Positions 53,153 through 64,000 of a stretch of DNA of 64,000 nucleotides are shown here, one piece after another. The notes beneath the pieces were generated by a model. The model had not been told where the DNA came from. It made no database searches and saw only the letters and a program-made list of their open reading frames with translations. The position numbers were made by a program, and so were the translations under genes. The first letter of the stretch is position 1; every line of letters starts with the position of its first letter. Source of the DNA: Cucumis sativus (lineage: Eukaryota > Streptophyta > Magnoliopsida > Cucurbitales > Cucurbitaceae); NCBI RefSeq assembly GCF_000004075.3, contig NC_026660.2, positions 4,960,001-5,024,000 of the forward strand, written 5' to 3'.

Positions 53153-56100
53153 CTAGTCAAACAAAAGGCGACGCCTTACTGACTTCGAAAGAGTGGAAGA
53201 GCTCGATGCTTTCCTCTTTCCCGTGCTTGTCTCCTCGTCCTCATTGGTCAAATCTGTTGTGTCTGCTGTTTGTTGTGTTTTTGTTGCACGGTAGAACTCA
53301 GTAATACTTAACTGGACACCTTTCGCTTTTGATGAATCAGACTTTCCGCTAGTCTCACAAGCCGGTGTGCTTGGGGTCTTCTGCCTTTTCATTTCCTTTA
53401 GTTCCAACCAAGAATTTTCAAACATAAGTGAAAATTATTCATTGCAGTGTAAAATATATCCATCACACTCACAAACAAACACACAACACAAGCACTCATC
53501 AGTCCTACAAGTAAACTGCAGTCCTCCCCAAACGAAAGCACAGAAACTAAGCTTTAAAGAGCTAAGCCCCATTCCCTCTTCAGTGTTACAGTACAATAAA
53601 TGATACAAGGAAGGAATGAAGGATTGAACAAAAAACACAAATGATGATGATTACCTTTTCCTGCAAAAACTTGGCAGCCTGTTCAGGATAAGCAGCGGCA
53701 ACAAGCTCCATATTCTCATCAGTCAATAGAAACGAGCACCCGTCTTGAATATGAATTTTTGGAGAATCAGATTCATCTGTCAAATTCACTGCTTCATCGA
53801 CATCAATGGCGTCGTCTGGCCCAGTGCCAAATTCCCCCGAAGAGTCTTCATATGTACTGCTAATTGCAGGGACGGCCTTTTTCCATTTGACAACATAAAA
53901 GGAATGTCCATATCTTATTTTCTCTCTGAGTATAGAATCGAACTCGTATTGGCCGTAAAGCAAAGTTTGAGTTGGATTATTAGCCATTTCTCTGAGAAAA
54001 ATGGTGGATAGCATGGGAAGCATCCTCTGACGAATGTACGATGGCTCCCATTGTAGATGAAAAACTAAAAAATCAACTAGCATTTCGGTTCTTGGGCTTC
54101 CCCAGGATAAGACAAGGTCATCATCTGCAGTAGAATGAGATCAAATTAGATCAAATGAGATAACAGTGTAATTATTCAAGACAATCTTAGACACTAACTA
54201 AAAAAAGAGGGAAAAGGCATTCTCAAACAAACTGACACTTCATTTAATATAGCCAACCAATAGGTGTTTATTGAAAACAACAAGTCTCTGTAAGTATATT
54301 GTCACATAAAAGAAGAAGATGGAGGTGTTTGTTAAAAAAAATGGCATCTGCTGCCTGAGCCAGTACGCTACAAAATTTCATCAGTCATGGATCACAGCAG
54401 CACCCAGAGATTTGTTCATCAAACCAAACGCACTGTTACCAATATTTGCTACTTGAAATGCAAACATAGCCACTCGTACCACTAAAATAACTGTGATTGT
54501 CACACTGGTACATCTGAATAAGTTCACTACTGGGAAAATTTGGCTCCATAGCAATCTTGTTGCGAACTCTTAATCGCCAATTTTCTTGCTTCTTTTTCTC
54601 CTTTTCTTCTCGATCCTGCCCATCATGAACAGAAAAATGTCTTTTCAACAAACAAAAAATTTGTGTTTATCAGGTAAAAGAAGCAAACAAAGCAGAGAAG
54701 TCTTTACAAATTATGGATGCTAATAGGACAAAGACTAAAAAATTGTGATACAAACAGATCACAGTGCAAAGGAAAGTCAAATAAAGGGAAACGACAATGA
54801 GGTACCATATTGCAGGAGGAACAATTGCATTTAAATCCATCAGGCTTTTTGATACAACCCTCGCCATGACTAACATCACAGTATTCGCAGGGGAACTTAA
54901 TGTGGGCTCTTTTGCTGCCTGGATGACCACAGAAGGAACAGTGAGAACACTTGATCTTTCTTGAGTTCGTTTCCGAAGATTGTCCATAGTTATTTACCAA
55001 TTCAAGACCACTCTGAAGTGGTGTAGTATCCTCGTTGCCTATTTCATACAATCTGCATAAAACTCAGCAGTTTAAGCACAATTAAAATTACAATGCTACA
55101 AATATACTTTTTGGTATTTGGAAACACATGTAAGCTAAATATTACTTATTTAAAATCTCATCATCTGTGTAATCTTGGACGAAACAAACAGCGGTATCCA
55201 ATCCAACTCCTTGCACACCATTTAAGTCGTGGTCATTTCCAACCAAGAGAGAGATTGCTATTAAATGGTTCCTATTGAACCCAAGAGCAGCTTCAATATC
55301 TGACATGAAGTAGCACTCAAGTGGTTCCTGCATGTGATGATATTCAAGAGAACGTGGTAAGATTAAAGACGTCACTTGTAAAAGAGGACTCATATAGATA
55401 GGAGCACTTGCTTTTGAATTGGGATTGAAGCTTTTAATTACACATTTGGCACCAAACAAAAAGGCATCACTGTCAGCTGTGATGCAGGCATCCACAAAGC
55501 CTTTTTGATTCAACTCAGCACATAGAGCTTCAGCTTCACCCTTGGCTTCTAAAACGGGCACCCCAAATAGCTCAAGCAGTTCCTATGAAGCAGCTATTAG
55601 TAAGACACGTGATGGGCATTGCAAGTCCATCAAATCAAACAATAACATCCCAGTGTCTGAAAGGAGTAACACAATAAGAATGGATTGGCACAAATTAATC
55701 GCACCTTACGCTCAAATTTTCCCATGGAGCAGTGACAAAGCTCATGTACACCAACATTGAAGAGACTTTAAAATATAGAATATAATAACAAGAAACCAAG
55801 GTGAAGCACCATTTATCTTCTAAAATCAATTTTTTGTCACGGCACATCTCACTAATCTTCAGGAGACTACACTCACCCAAGGTCAACTCCAAGAGGTAAT
55901 GCAAATTCAGAAAACATTTCTTACTATTTCACCTCAAGTTTTGGAACTAGGAATTTGGAGGGTATATCCAGACATCCCAAGCCCGTGAAACCATACCATT
56001 ATCGTTCAGAAGAATATAAGATCAAGGGAAGTCTAAATTGATGGATATACATATGATGAAATCAGTCAAAGCAAGTGAAAGACCCTACCACACATTCTTT

Positions 56101-56783
56101 AACACATTTTGCAAACTTGCGATTTCTGTGAACAGAAATGCGATCTTCAACCTTTGGTAGATCAGAAGTGTCAACACCAGATAACCGGGAAAACCTGGCA
56201 ATCCTTGCCTTGGATTTCAAGGGTGAAGGAGTTCCATCAACTACAAACACAGGAAACGCACCAAACTGCAAAAAACACAACACCATCACCATCAGCTTGA
56301 ATCAAATCCCACCAAAAATCAACAACTTACTGATGCCATCAACAAAAAACAGAACAAGAGAAACATAATCAACTTACACCAGAAGAATTATAACCAACCA
56401 AATTCCCAATTTTTTTTTCATTTTAAGTCACTATGCAATAAACAAAAGGGGATAATCAAAGAAAGGTCATAAAACCCAAGAATTATCTGAAATTCTTATA
56501 CCCACAAGATCAATTCCCACAACGTCATGAGAATTTACTCGCGAAATTCTTGCACCCAAAGGAACGAAATACTAAACTAAAAGAAGACCTTGGCAAAGAG
56601 AGTGATGGTGCGGAAGAATGTGAGCCTCAAATGGGGGCTTCGAGCAGTGGATTTAATGGCGGTCTCGTGCTGGACAATCCAGAAAGAGAGGTCGACGGCG
56701 ACTCGCTTGTTCCTGAGGAAATCAAAGCCCTCAGTTCGAGCATTAGGTTTCAGTAAATCCCAGAAATGGCCTCCGACTCCCAT
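53153..56783 (-). CDS. GEN1: Holliday-junction resolvase-like flap endonuclease GEN1
   Basis: Complete, 607 residues. Exons: 56589-56783, 56089-56265, 55412-55582, 55146-55327, 54806-55052, 54480-54615, 53652-54124 and 53153-53395 (1824 bases including the stop). It starts MGVGGHFWDLLKPNAR. The XPG-N domain has Asp31 (RVAVDLSFW) and Asp75 (FVVDGTPSPLK). The XPG-I domain has Glu140, Glu142, Asp161 and Asp163 (EAKGEAEALC, ITADSDAFLFG). Asp213 lies in LVGNDHD before the helix-hairpin region. These are the metal-binding residues of the Rad2/XPG family. A cysteine-rich block at about 275-323 (CSHCSFCGHPG ... CEYC ... CNCSSCN) is a plant GEN feature. The tail is Ser/Lys rich and ends VRRRLLFD. Sequence is closer to Arabidopsis GEN1 than SEND1 in my judgement. 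Intron 3 uses a GC donor; the last acceptor (aactaaag) is weak and less certain. Confidence 0.92.
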
Positions 56784-58391
56784 TGCATCGAGTGATTCAG
56801 AAATGGGTTCATGAATTCAAGAGAAAGTTGGAGTTTTTCGTTGTAGTGATTGATTGATAGTTTGAGAAGAAGATGTTGATCTTCATTTTTTCTCTGAGCA
56901 GAAACTTCAATTTTCAGAATGTTGATGGTTTGTTACCGTTACAACGTTTAGAAAGGGCCATAGTTTCTTTTCTTTTTTTCCCTTAAAATTCCATAAATGT
57001 GGATTTGGGCTGCCCCAATTTTGGGCCCTTGGCCTCACCATACTCAATTTCAAACGGTAACTTTATTTTCTAATTATTTATAATTAAGTGTCTATACAAA
57101 TTGACAATCTAAATCTAAGAAGAAGAAAAGTACAAGTTATACACCTTTTAAATTTGTACGGTCATCCTTTTAAGAAAAAGAGTTTACCTCAAATTGGAAA
57201 AGAAAAATAATTAATGAACATCAACGAAAATACAATTATGATAATTAACTCATCTCGAATGTATAATTGAGAATTTTGACATTTAGAAAACGTGTCTCAC
57301 GTAACAGAATTAGAGAATTTTGTTCCTAAACCATTATTAATCATCTAAATACTCATTTATTTTGCTCCTATTTGATTAAAAAGAAAATAGAAAATGTGTG
57401 GTATCAGACTGATGTATGTGAGATGATAATCAAACGAAAATGCTACATTAAAACTAAACTGAAATAATATAGTATGAATTGAATCTACTTTTGCCACTTG
57501 AAAGTAAATTAGTCGTTGGTATCAATTTGAAGGCAAAAACTTTTAATTTAATCAAATAATCGTACAACTATAAACATAATAATTTTGATACATACAATAA
57601 TACGTGGGTGAGGGTGAGGGATACACACAATTATTTCGAAATTGATTTTAAGTTGAAATAGGTTCATGTATCATTGTGCTGTGGCTTGGAGTGGGAGTGA
57701 TTATAGTGGAATTGTTGGTACTGTTGGGATTTGGAAACTTATATAATAGTTCATACCAATACCGGATGAAAATCTATATACCAAAACTGAGTTTTACAAA
57801 ATTAATGGAGAACGTAGCTTAGTTTAATTTCAAATTAGGGGATCAATATTCGTTTTTTTACTATTCATGTAATTACATTTGTGTTAATTAAACATAAAGT
57901 TATGATATGGATATTTGACTTCACACTTTTGGACATAATAATTGACCCAATCAAATTTGTTTCTTCAAAGCAGCCCTATGCAATATAAAGTTTCTGGAAT
58001 TCAGCTTTATTATATTGCACCCCAACTTTGAACGGTAATACCGAAATATGAATAAATCAAAACCATTTATCTCTATATTTCTCTGCATATAATATATACT
58101 TATTTACTTATTTTTTCATATGAAAAACAACTTACTAAGCATGTTTTGTTTTTTCAAGTGTGAAAATCACGTTAGAAAAAATAAAACCAACAGTTAAAAT
58201 GATTATATAAAAATCAAATTTATAAACAAATTATCTTGATGAAAGTTCTAATAATTTCTAAAATGACTCTAAAAGAAAAGTCTAAGTGGAATGAAAATTG
58301 AGGTGTATATGAGGAAACATCCCCTGATGGTGGTAGCGTGGAATTGCAAAACCGCCATAGCTGACCTCTCTTCTCCCCCTTAACTTAAAGT
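56784..58391. other. Spacer between two divergent genes (GEN1 and the LysM gene)
   Basis: The first 150 bases are the GEN1 5' leader on the minus strand. The rest is AT-rich with no gene recognised. A gggtgagggtgaggg run is at about 57606-57620. Confidence 0.5.
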
Positions 58392-58402
58392 TTATAATAT
58401 AT
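58392..58402 (+). promoter_or_regulatory. Candidate TATA box of the LysM gene
   Basis: The sequence ttataatatata lies about 70-80 bases before the start codon at 58472, a normal distance for a plant TATA element with a short leader. Confidence 0.45.
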
Positions 58403-58471
58403 ACAGACCAAAATGCGAATGAAGAATGATTTTGGTAACTGTGAACTACTAATATACCTCTGGTGTCTCCC

Positions 58472-58723
58472 ATGGCTTCCTACTTCTCTGTTTTCGTAAC
58501 TGTGATGGCGCTGATCATAGTGGTGGCCTCTGCAGAATCCAGGCCCTGCGACGACATCTATGTTGTCAAAGAAGGCGAGACGCTGCATACAATCAGTGCC
58601 AAGTGCGGCGATCCCTTCATCGTTGACAACAATCCCCACATTCAAGACTCCGATGATGTTTTCCCAGGACTCCTCATCCAAATTACCCCTACCCTCATCA
58701 ACTCCAGAAAGTTGCTTCTGTAA
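58472..58723 (+). CDS. Small secreted LysM-domain protein
   Basis: An 83-residue frame starts MASYFSVFVTVMALIIVVAS, a clear signal peptide with likely cleavage near residue 22. One LysM domain follows (about 29-73): IYVVKEGETLHTISAKCGD, then DPFIVDNNPHIQDSDDVFPG and LLIQITP. LysM domains bind N-acetylglucosamine polymers such as chitin fragments, Nod factors or peptidoglycan. There is no kinase, transmembrane segment or GPI tail, so it should be apoplastic. Small single-LysM secreted proteins are a known plant family without a clear role. No intron is needed. Confidence 0.85.
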   Translation: MASYFSVFVTVMALIIVVASAESRPCDDIYVVKEGETLHTISAKCGDPFIVDNNPHIQDSDDVFPGLLIQITPTLINSRKLLL

Positions 58724-59419
58724 ATTCATTCATTTACAATCCATTCTTCATCTTCTTTTATACTTTTCTCATTTTTATGGAATTGTTTCTGTAATCATCA
58801 TCTTTAAGTTTCTCTGTATATTATTACTTCTACATGTACTGTATATGAACTAAGTAATGATAAAATTTTCCCGGAATCTAAACATCTACCTGCCGGTAAT
58901 CTTTATAACTGCTATCATACAATAAAATCTGAGTTGCAACCCAAGACCTTGACTTAGTACTTCTCTCTTTCTAACAACTAACGTCTATTCCTTTAAAAAA
59001 AAATGTAAACTAACCAACCTCTTATCCCCTTCTCCATGTTTACGCTAAAATTATAATTTACCCATTCACTACAATATTCTAAGATTGATTCACAAAATCC
59101 CTTAGACACATAACAGGGATTAGATATGATAAGTTCTGTCTCTTCAACACTTCAAACACATAACAAGGATCTAAAATCCAGACAAGGAATTTCATATCCC
59201 ATTCTTCAAGGGAGTTTAAATGATATATATTTCCTTTATAACTGACAAAAATGTTACAAGTAGATCCAAAGGCTTGTTAACCATAGAAGCAATCCCAAAA
59301 ATCATCAATCAGTAGCCTTAATATACAACACAAAAACTACTTCCCCTAAAAAGTTCCAAATACCTCAAGGACAGAATCATGAACTCTGTTGATGAAGCAT
59401 CAAAATCATCAGTCCAAGC
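58724..59419. other. Convergent 3' region
   Basis: 3' UTRs of the LysM gene (plus) and of the methyltransferase gene (minus) meet here. No other gene was recognised. A pair of similar phrases (acacataacagggattagatatgataag and acacataacaaggatctaaaat) occurs at about 59105 and 59157. Confidence 0.45.
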
Positions 59420-60013
59420 TCATTTCACAAATGGCACTCCAGAAGATACCCGATTCGCGTACTCCTCATACTCATGGCCAAAAAACTGTCTCAAGAAGTA
59501 CTCTTCATACGGAATCCGTTCAGCAAAGAAGTGCCAAACCACAACAGCAAATGCAATGGTTGAAATGGGATTACAGAGCATGATTTGAGTGCCAACTGCC
59601 CACACGAGGAAACCACTGTATCCAGGATGACGGACAAAGCTATAGACTCCATGAGTAACCAGGTTGTGATGGTCCTCATGATAGATCTTGATCAGATGTG
59701 TAAAACACCGGCCTGCAGTTATGATGGCCAGTTTACGGACGATTTCTCCAACTACAACCATTGCAAGGCCTGTCTGACTAACCCACCAGTATTCCTTCAG
59801 ACTGGGACACAACACAATTTCAAGGAAGTACTCTAAGAAAGATAAGATCATTGCCAAGAGGTAGTTTTTGCTAATCAGAAGGGACTTTAGAGTAACATTG
59901 GATCTCCCATGAATGCCAACTGCTAAGATATATTCAGAAGCGTGAAAGAAGATGATTGCAGAAACCATCTGAGACAACTGTCTGCATGCGGTGTAACTGA
60001 GTATTTCTGTCAT
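59420..60013 (-). CDS. ICMT: Protein-S-isoprenylcysteine O-methyltransferase (ICMT, STE14 type)
   Basis: Uninterrupted frame of 197 residues from MTEILSYTACRQLSQ, the same length and start as the Arabidopsis enzymes. An upstream in-frame extension to 60052 exists, but I reject it because homologues start here. Several membrane spans are visible (QMVSAIIFFHASEYILAV, LLAMILSFLEYFLEIVL, ISTIAFAVVVWHFFAE). The conserved methyltransferase core includes GEIVRKLAIITAGRCFTHLI, THGVYSFVRHPGYSGFLVW and the C-terminal ERIPYEEYFLRQFFGHEYEEY. The enzyme methylates the prenylated C-terminal cysteine of CaaX proteins in the endoplasmic reticulum membrane and affects abscisic acid signalling in Arabidopsis. 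A leader exon ending CAG before gtcagg (60466 and above) and a 5' UTR intron are likely. Confidence 0.93.
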   Translation of the reverse strand: MTEILSYTACRQLSQMVSAIIFFHASEYILAVGIHGRSNVTLKSLLISKNYLLAMILSFLEYFLEIVLCPSLKEYWWVSQTGLAMVVVGEIVRKLAIITAGRCFTHLIKIYHEDHHNLVTHGVYSFVRHPGYSGFLVWAVGTQIMLCNPISTIAFAVVVWHFFAERIPYEEYFLRQFFGHEYEEYANRVSSGVPFVK

Positions 60014-60620
60014 GTTTTCTGACGGCAAAGTATGAGATACGGCCTCTCCCACACCAAAAAAGAATTCAAAATGTATTACAGGATCTTAGTTCAGACCTGA
60101 AAATGATGCAGAGCCATATAACACCAAGACAGGGAAATTCTTGTGTAGAAAACGCTGGAGATCCTTTATGCAAAACATCTGATATGTGAACAATTAAACC
60201 AGGTTCGTAAAACAAAGTATCAGGGATGGATACTAAAGATTTTACTAATCTCCTCTTGGAGTTGTGGGCGGCAAATGAGACGTTTGATTTTTGGAAGATA
60301 GATGTGAAAAGAAAAACCCTAGAAGAAGAGATGAGAAGTTAAGGTCTTCGAAGGAAAGTAAGAAAAAGAAAACCTTAAAATATTCGTCATTGAAAATTCA
60401 AAAGAAAATATGTATTATTACCATTACCTACCGAGGGTTGGTAGTTGGTTAGGGTTACACCTGACCTGAAGGTTGCGTCGTTCACCGTTGGGAGGCTTTG
60501 TAGGCTTGTAGCGAGAGAGCGCCTCAGATCTGGAAGCCAAGAGTTTGTGTGGTTCGTCTGACGTAATTCAGAAGGGAGTTAGCGCCATCGACGCGGAGAC
60601 CATTCCAAAGTGATGGGGTT
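60014..60620 (-). promoter_or_regulatory. 5' UTR, leader intron and promoter of the ICMT gene
   Basis: On the minus strand, CCTTCAG before gtcagg at 60465/60466 is a good donor, and a cag acceptor lies at about 60018, just before the ATG. Bases 60466-60600 are GC-richer than their surroundings, as expected for a leader exon. Confidence 0.4.
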
Positions 60621-63600
60621 GAGCCCAAATTCTAAAGCAAAGCCCAGGCCCAGAATGAAGTTGAGAAGTTGATGGGGAGGGGCGGATGGTGAACCCTAGA
60701 ATCACACAGGCCTACCATTTCCAACCCAATTGTTGCCCCACTTTTGTTCCCTTTCCCCTTTAAAATTCCCCAACACATAACGTATATGCCATCCCACACT
60801 GACATTCTTCCTCCTCTTACCTTTCAAATTTCACTTTACTTTTTATGTGGATACATATTACACTATCATACCATGTTTAAAATAATTACCCTCCATTCTT
60901 TGTCTTTGTCTATATATATATCTTCTAAAAGTTATTCTATTCATATTTTGCTTGTTTCTAAAACCATTCTAATGTTAACACTTGAGTCTAGGTTCAAATG
61001 GGATTAAGATGTGAATTTTCTACTAAACTAATTATTGATATTATGTTGGTTTTTTCTATAATATAATATATATAAAAATAAAGTTGAGGGAGGCTAGGGT
61101 TTATACTAACTCTATCGATGATGATAATATGTTAAGCATATGTATGACGGCGATGATGAAATAAAAAAGTTTGTTGTAATTTACAAATAATTATATAATT
61201 GGTTATTACAGGTAAGAAAATATTTTAAAAGTAATATTATTTATATATATATATATAAAAAGAGTATTTAGGAATCCAAAATAGTTATAGGTATAGTTGG
61301 AGGAGGTACACCTTTATGTTCTTCCCTCTTTTCCCCTATTAATGTGATTCTAGAGTTTTCTTTAATAAACAAAAAGTTAAAAAGGATACGATGGAATCAA
61401 ATCATTATGACTCATTGACAATGTGTCTAAAACACATAAGAATAGTGACTGGATGACTTGTAATAGTCATTGCCACTGTTATTCTCCACATTTAAAAAAA
61501 AAATAATAACAACAAGACCTTTGATGGGTTTTGTTTGATTATACTCTCTGGAAACTTTTTATCTTGTCCTATAAAAATTTGAAATTTATAATTAGAGAAT
61601 ACATCTTTTAGATGGGTAAAAATGAATGGACAGATATGCTATTTTCAAAAACATAATTGTAATAAATAGTATAAATTGATTTAGTTATAAAAAGTTAGAA
61701 GTTTAATTAATAAAAGGGTAAGTTTACACGACCTAAAGAAATCTGAAAAAAAAAATTGTGACGTTGTTAATTGATACAGTTGTAGCGTAAGAGAAATATA
61801 TGATTCGTTTTCGTAATTATATTTATGCTTATGATCAAATGCAGTGTCTTGACATGATATAGCCATACAAATAGAAGCTTAAATGATTAAATAACAAATT
61901 CAGCGATTAAATTTTTAAAAATAGTAAAATAAATTAAAATATTTACAAACCATAACAAAATTTTGAATTATATAAATAGTAAAATAAATTAAAATATTTA
62001 CAAACCATAACAAAATTTTGAATTATATAAATTGGGTGTGACGAAATTTAAAAATTTTACTATAACCTATAAATATTTTATAAAATTTACCTTGACCTAA
62101 AACTTACAAAAACCTCCTTCTGTTGTAAAATTGAGAGAGCATTAATTGAAATTTTATATATTTGTTTTTAAAGGGTCCAAAATATTTTTAAAAGAATTGA
62201 AAACTGAAAAGAAAGATTGAGAAAAGAAAGGAAAAGTATGTGGACCTGAAGAAGCACTTTCACTTTCACTCCCACTTCCACTTTCTCCTCTCTTCTCTAC
62301 AAAAACAATTTTTGGAAGAAGATAAAGCAGAAAGGAGTTTTACAAAAACAGCATTGCAACTACTCCTCCATTAATATATAATTCTCATCAACCAAGACTT
62401 TTGCAGAAGAGAGAGATAAAAGAGGTACTTACTACTGCTACTCACCTTAATTTAAATTTTTTACCACCTCACACACACACATCCATATATGTTCTAATTT
62501 ATCATATATATATTTTGTGTACACATAGCTTCTCTACTTACTTTTATTCATTGCTTTCATGAGTTTAGATGAAAGGCTTGTGTGTAATTGGAGGGGAGGC
62601 TTCTTCCTCCATCCTCATATATGAACATCATTTTTTCTCTCCCCATTTTGGGTTGGAAATAGACAAATATGTTTCTGTATGGAGACAGGATTTTAACTAA
62701 GTTTTTTAAATAAATAAATCCGGGGGTCTTAAACTACAAAACCTAACATTTCAACTTAATTTAATTTAAACAGATACTAAGAATAGCATAAGCATAAACT
62801 TTACGTCACTCTCAACTCTCCATTAATTGTTTTTTCATATAAGCTTCGCATCATACGGTCATATTTTTTTCTCTGTTTTAAATAGTAATATGTACATATT
62901 TTTAATTCAAAAGCAAGGATAAGTTATTGAAAATTGTTAGCACACACTTCATTTAGTCAATCTAAATCCACAACTACGTGAAACATTCTTTAATTGTATA
63001 TTTTAAAGGATTAAAATCACAATTTCTCATATGTTTTACATACATTTTTAATTTCTCGATTTTGTTAAAATTCAAAATTTTTAATTTGGCAGAAGCATGC
63101 ATTTAATTTACGTTTGAAATAATGTGATTTTTAAATAGTATTTTTCGGTAGAAATCTTCACCCTAAACATCCTTGCATAGTGTGATTAAATTTCTGAAGT
63201 TAATTTTTCTCTATTTTTCACGAACTATGGTTTATTTTTTAGTACACTAAATGACATGGAAGGTGTTACAAAATAAAAAGAATAAAGAATAAATATAAGA
63301 GAATCTGACTCATTTGACTTGTTTGATTAACTAATGTGTTAGCTAATATCCACATGGAGGAAAAACAATTTTATTAGAGAATAATACAAGAATAACGACC
63401 ATAGGAGAGTCTGTACTCTTTCCAAAACTTAGAATTAATTACAAATAACTATAAATAATTAGATTGTTTTTAAAATTATTGAAAATATTTGTAAATATAT
63501 CAAAACTTACTAAATAAAATTGTGATATATTTGTAAAATTTTTATAACCATTCTAACATTTGAAACAATTTTAGTAAATAATCAAATAAACGAAAAGAAA

Positions 63601-64000
63601 AACACGAATTCGATTATATGGCACTGCGACGAGCCTGCACGTGGTATGAATAACATCACTACCTGAAAAAGAAATGGCACTGCTAAGTGTAACACTAATA
63701 ACGTACGATTAAGATGTAAACCGATCTGTTGAAGAAGAAGAAGAAGAACAGAAGCATGCAATCAGGAAAACTGGGTTCCAGATTCGGAGGTATGGAAAAT
63801 ATCACGAAGGAAGAAAACATAACAATTCTGATAAGTACCAGTATGATGGAATCGTAAATGAAGATTGAAGGGGGGAAAAATGAATTTCGAACGCAGCAAA
63901 AAAAAATATATATAAACTGAAGTTTGAAAGTTCCCTTCTATATACCGTACCAGTTAAGTTAGGGCAATGCCACGAGAGAAAGAACAAGAAATTGGGGGTG
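60621..64000. other. AT-rich right end without a supported gene
   Basis: No complete gene was recognised. The stretch 62200-62410 is pyrimidine-rich and ends in an AAAGAG before gtactt that could be a leader exon and donor, and 63757-63790 (MQSGKLGSRFG then gtatgg) could be a first coding exon of a gene continuing right. Both are weak. A 55-bp tandem repeat is at 61921-62030 and a short (CA)n near 62469. Confidence 0.4.
61921..62030. repeat. 55-bp tandem duplication, two copies
   Basis: The unit atagtaaaataaattaaaat starts at 61921 and again at 61976. The copies are identical over essentially their whole length (through acaaaattttgaattatata), so the duplication is recent. Confidence 0.93.

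Noticed and set aside
59420..60052. Longer start of ICMT at 60052
   Set aside because: The extra 13 residues are not found in known plant ICMT proteins, and the region probably includes the end of a 5' UTR intron.
62380..62440. Possible microRNA156/157-like text (ttgcagaagagagagataa)
   Set aside because: It resembles the microRNA only loosely, with several mismatches, and I found no complementary arm nearby.

Overview
The window looks like nuclear DNA from a eudicot plant. The genes have many short exons bounded by GT...AG introns, the intergenic DNA is very AT-rich and full of (AT)n, (GA)n and (GAA)n tracts, and every recognisable product belongs to a plant family (shaggy-type GSK3 kinase, HD-ZIP IV factor, ATL RING-H2 ligase, type-B response regulator, GEN-like nuclease). 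The protein sequences and repeat style suggest Cucurbitaceae; this is inferred from memory, not tested.

Layout, left to right. 1-142: the end of a small TRIM-like retroelement. 521-3.6 kb (minus): the 5' part of a conserved single-pass membrane protein of unknown function, running off the left edge. 5.6-10.6 kb (minus): a complete 13-exon shaggy-related kinase, 469 codons. 10.9-17.4 kb: no gene seen. 17.5-22.4 kb (minus): a complete 9-exon HD-ZIP IV factor of the ANTHOCYANINLESS2 type, 841 codons, with long CT and TTC tracts upstream. 22.4-35.8 kb: a 13 kb AT-rich gap with no supported gene. 35.8-38.6 kb (minus): PEX11, 237 codons, 7 coding exons. 41.0-43.6 kb (minus): an ARM-repeat protein with an uninterrupted coding region and one 5' UTR intron. 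45.9-47.0 kb (plus): an ATL-type RING-H2 ligase preceded by two chained upstream ORFs. 49.5-50.0 kb (minus): a conserved 176-codon protein of unknown function. 50.7-51.9 kb (minus): a short type-B-like response regulator with Glu at the phospho-acceptor position. 53.2-56.8 kb (minus): a GEN1-type structure-specific nuclease with one GC-AG intron. 58.5-58.7 kb (plus): a small secreted LysM protein. 59.4-60.6 kb (minus): isoprenylcysteine methyltransferase. 60.7-64 kb: no gene supported.

The genes do not form a pathway or operon; this is ordinary eukaryotic gene order with independent units, 8 of 10 genes on the minus strand. Functions include hormone signalling (GSK3, response regulator, ICMT), epidermal transcription (ANL2 type), peroxisome division (PEX11), DNA repair (GEN1) and ubiquitination (ATL). 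All exon joins were worked out by eye from frame continuity and splice consensus. For each complete multi-exon gene the summed exon lengths are divisible by three. No tRNA, rRNA, CRISPR or recognised microRNA precursor was seen.
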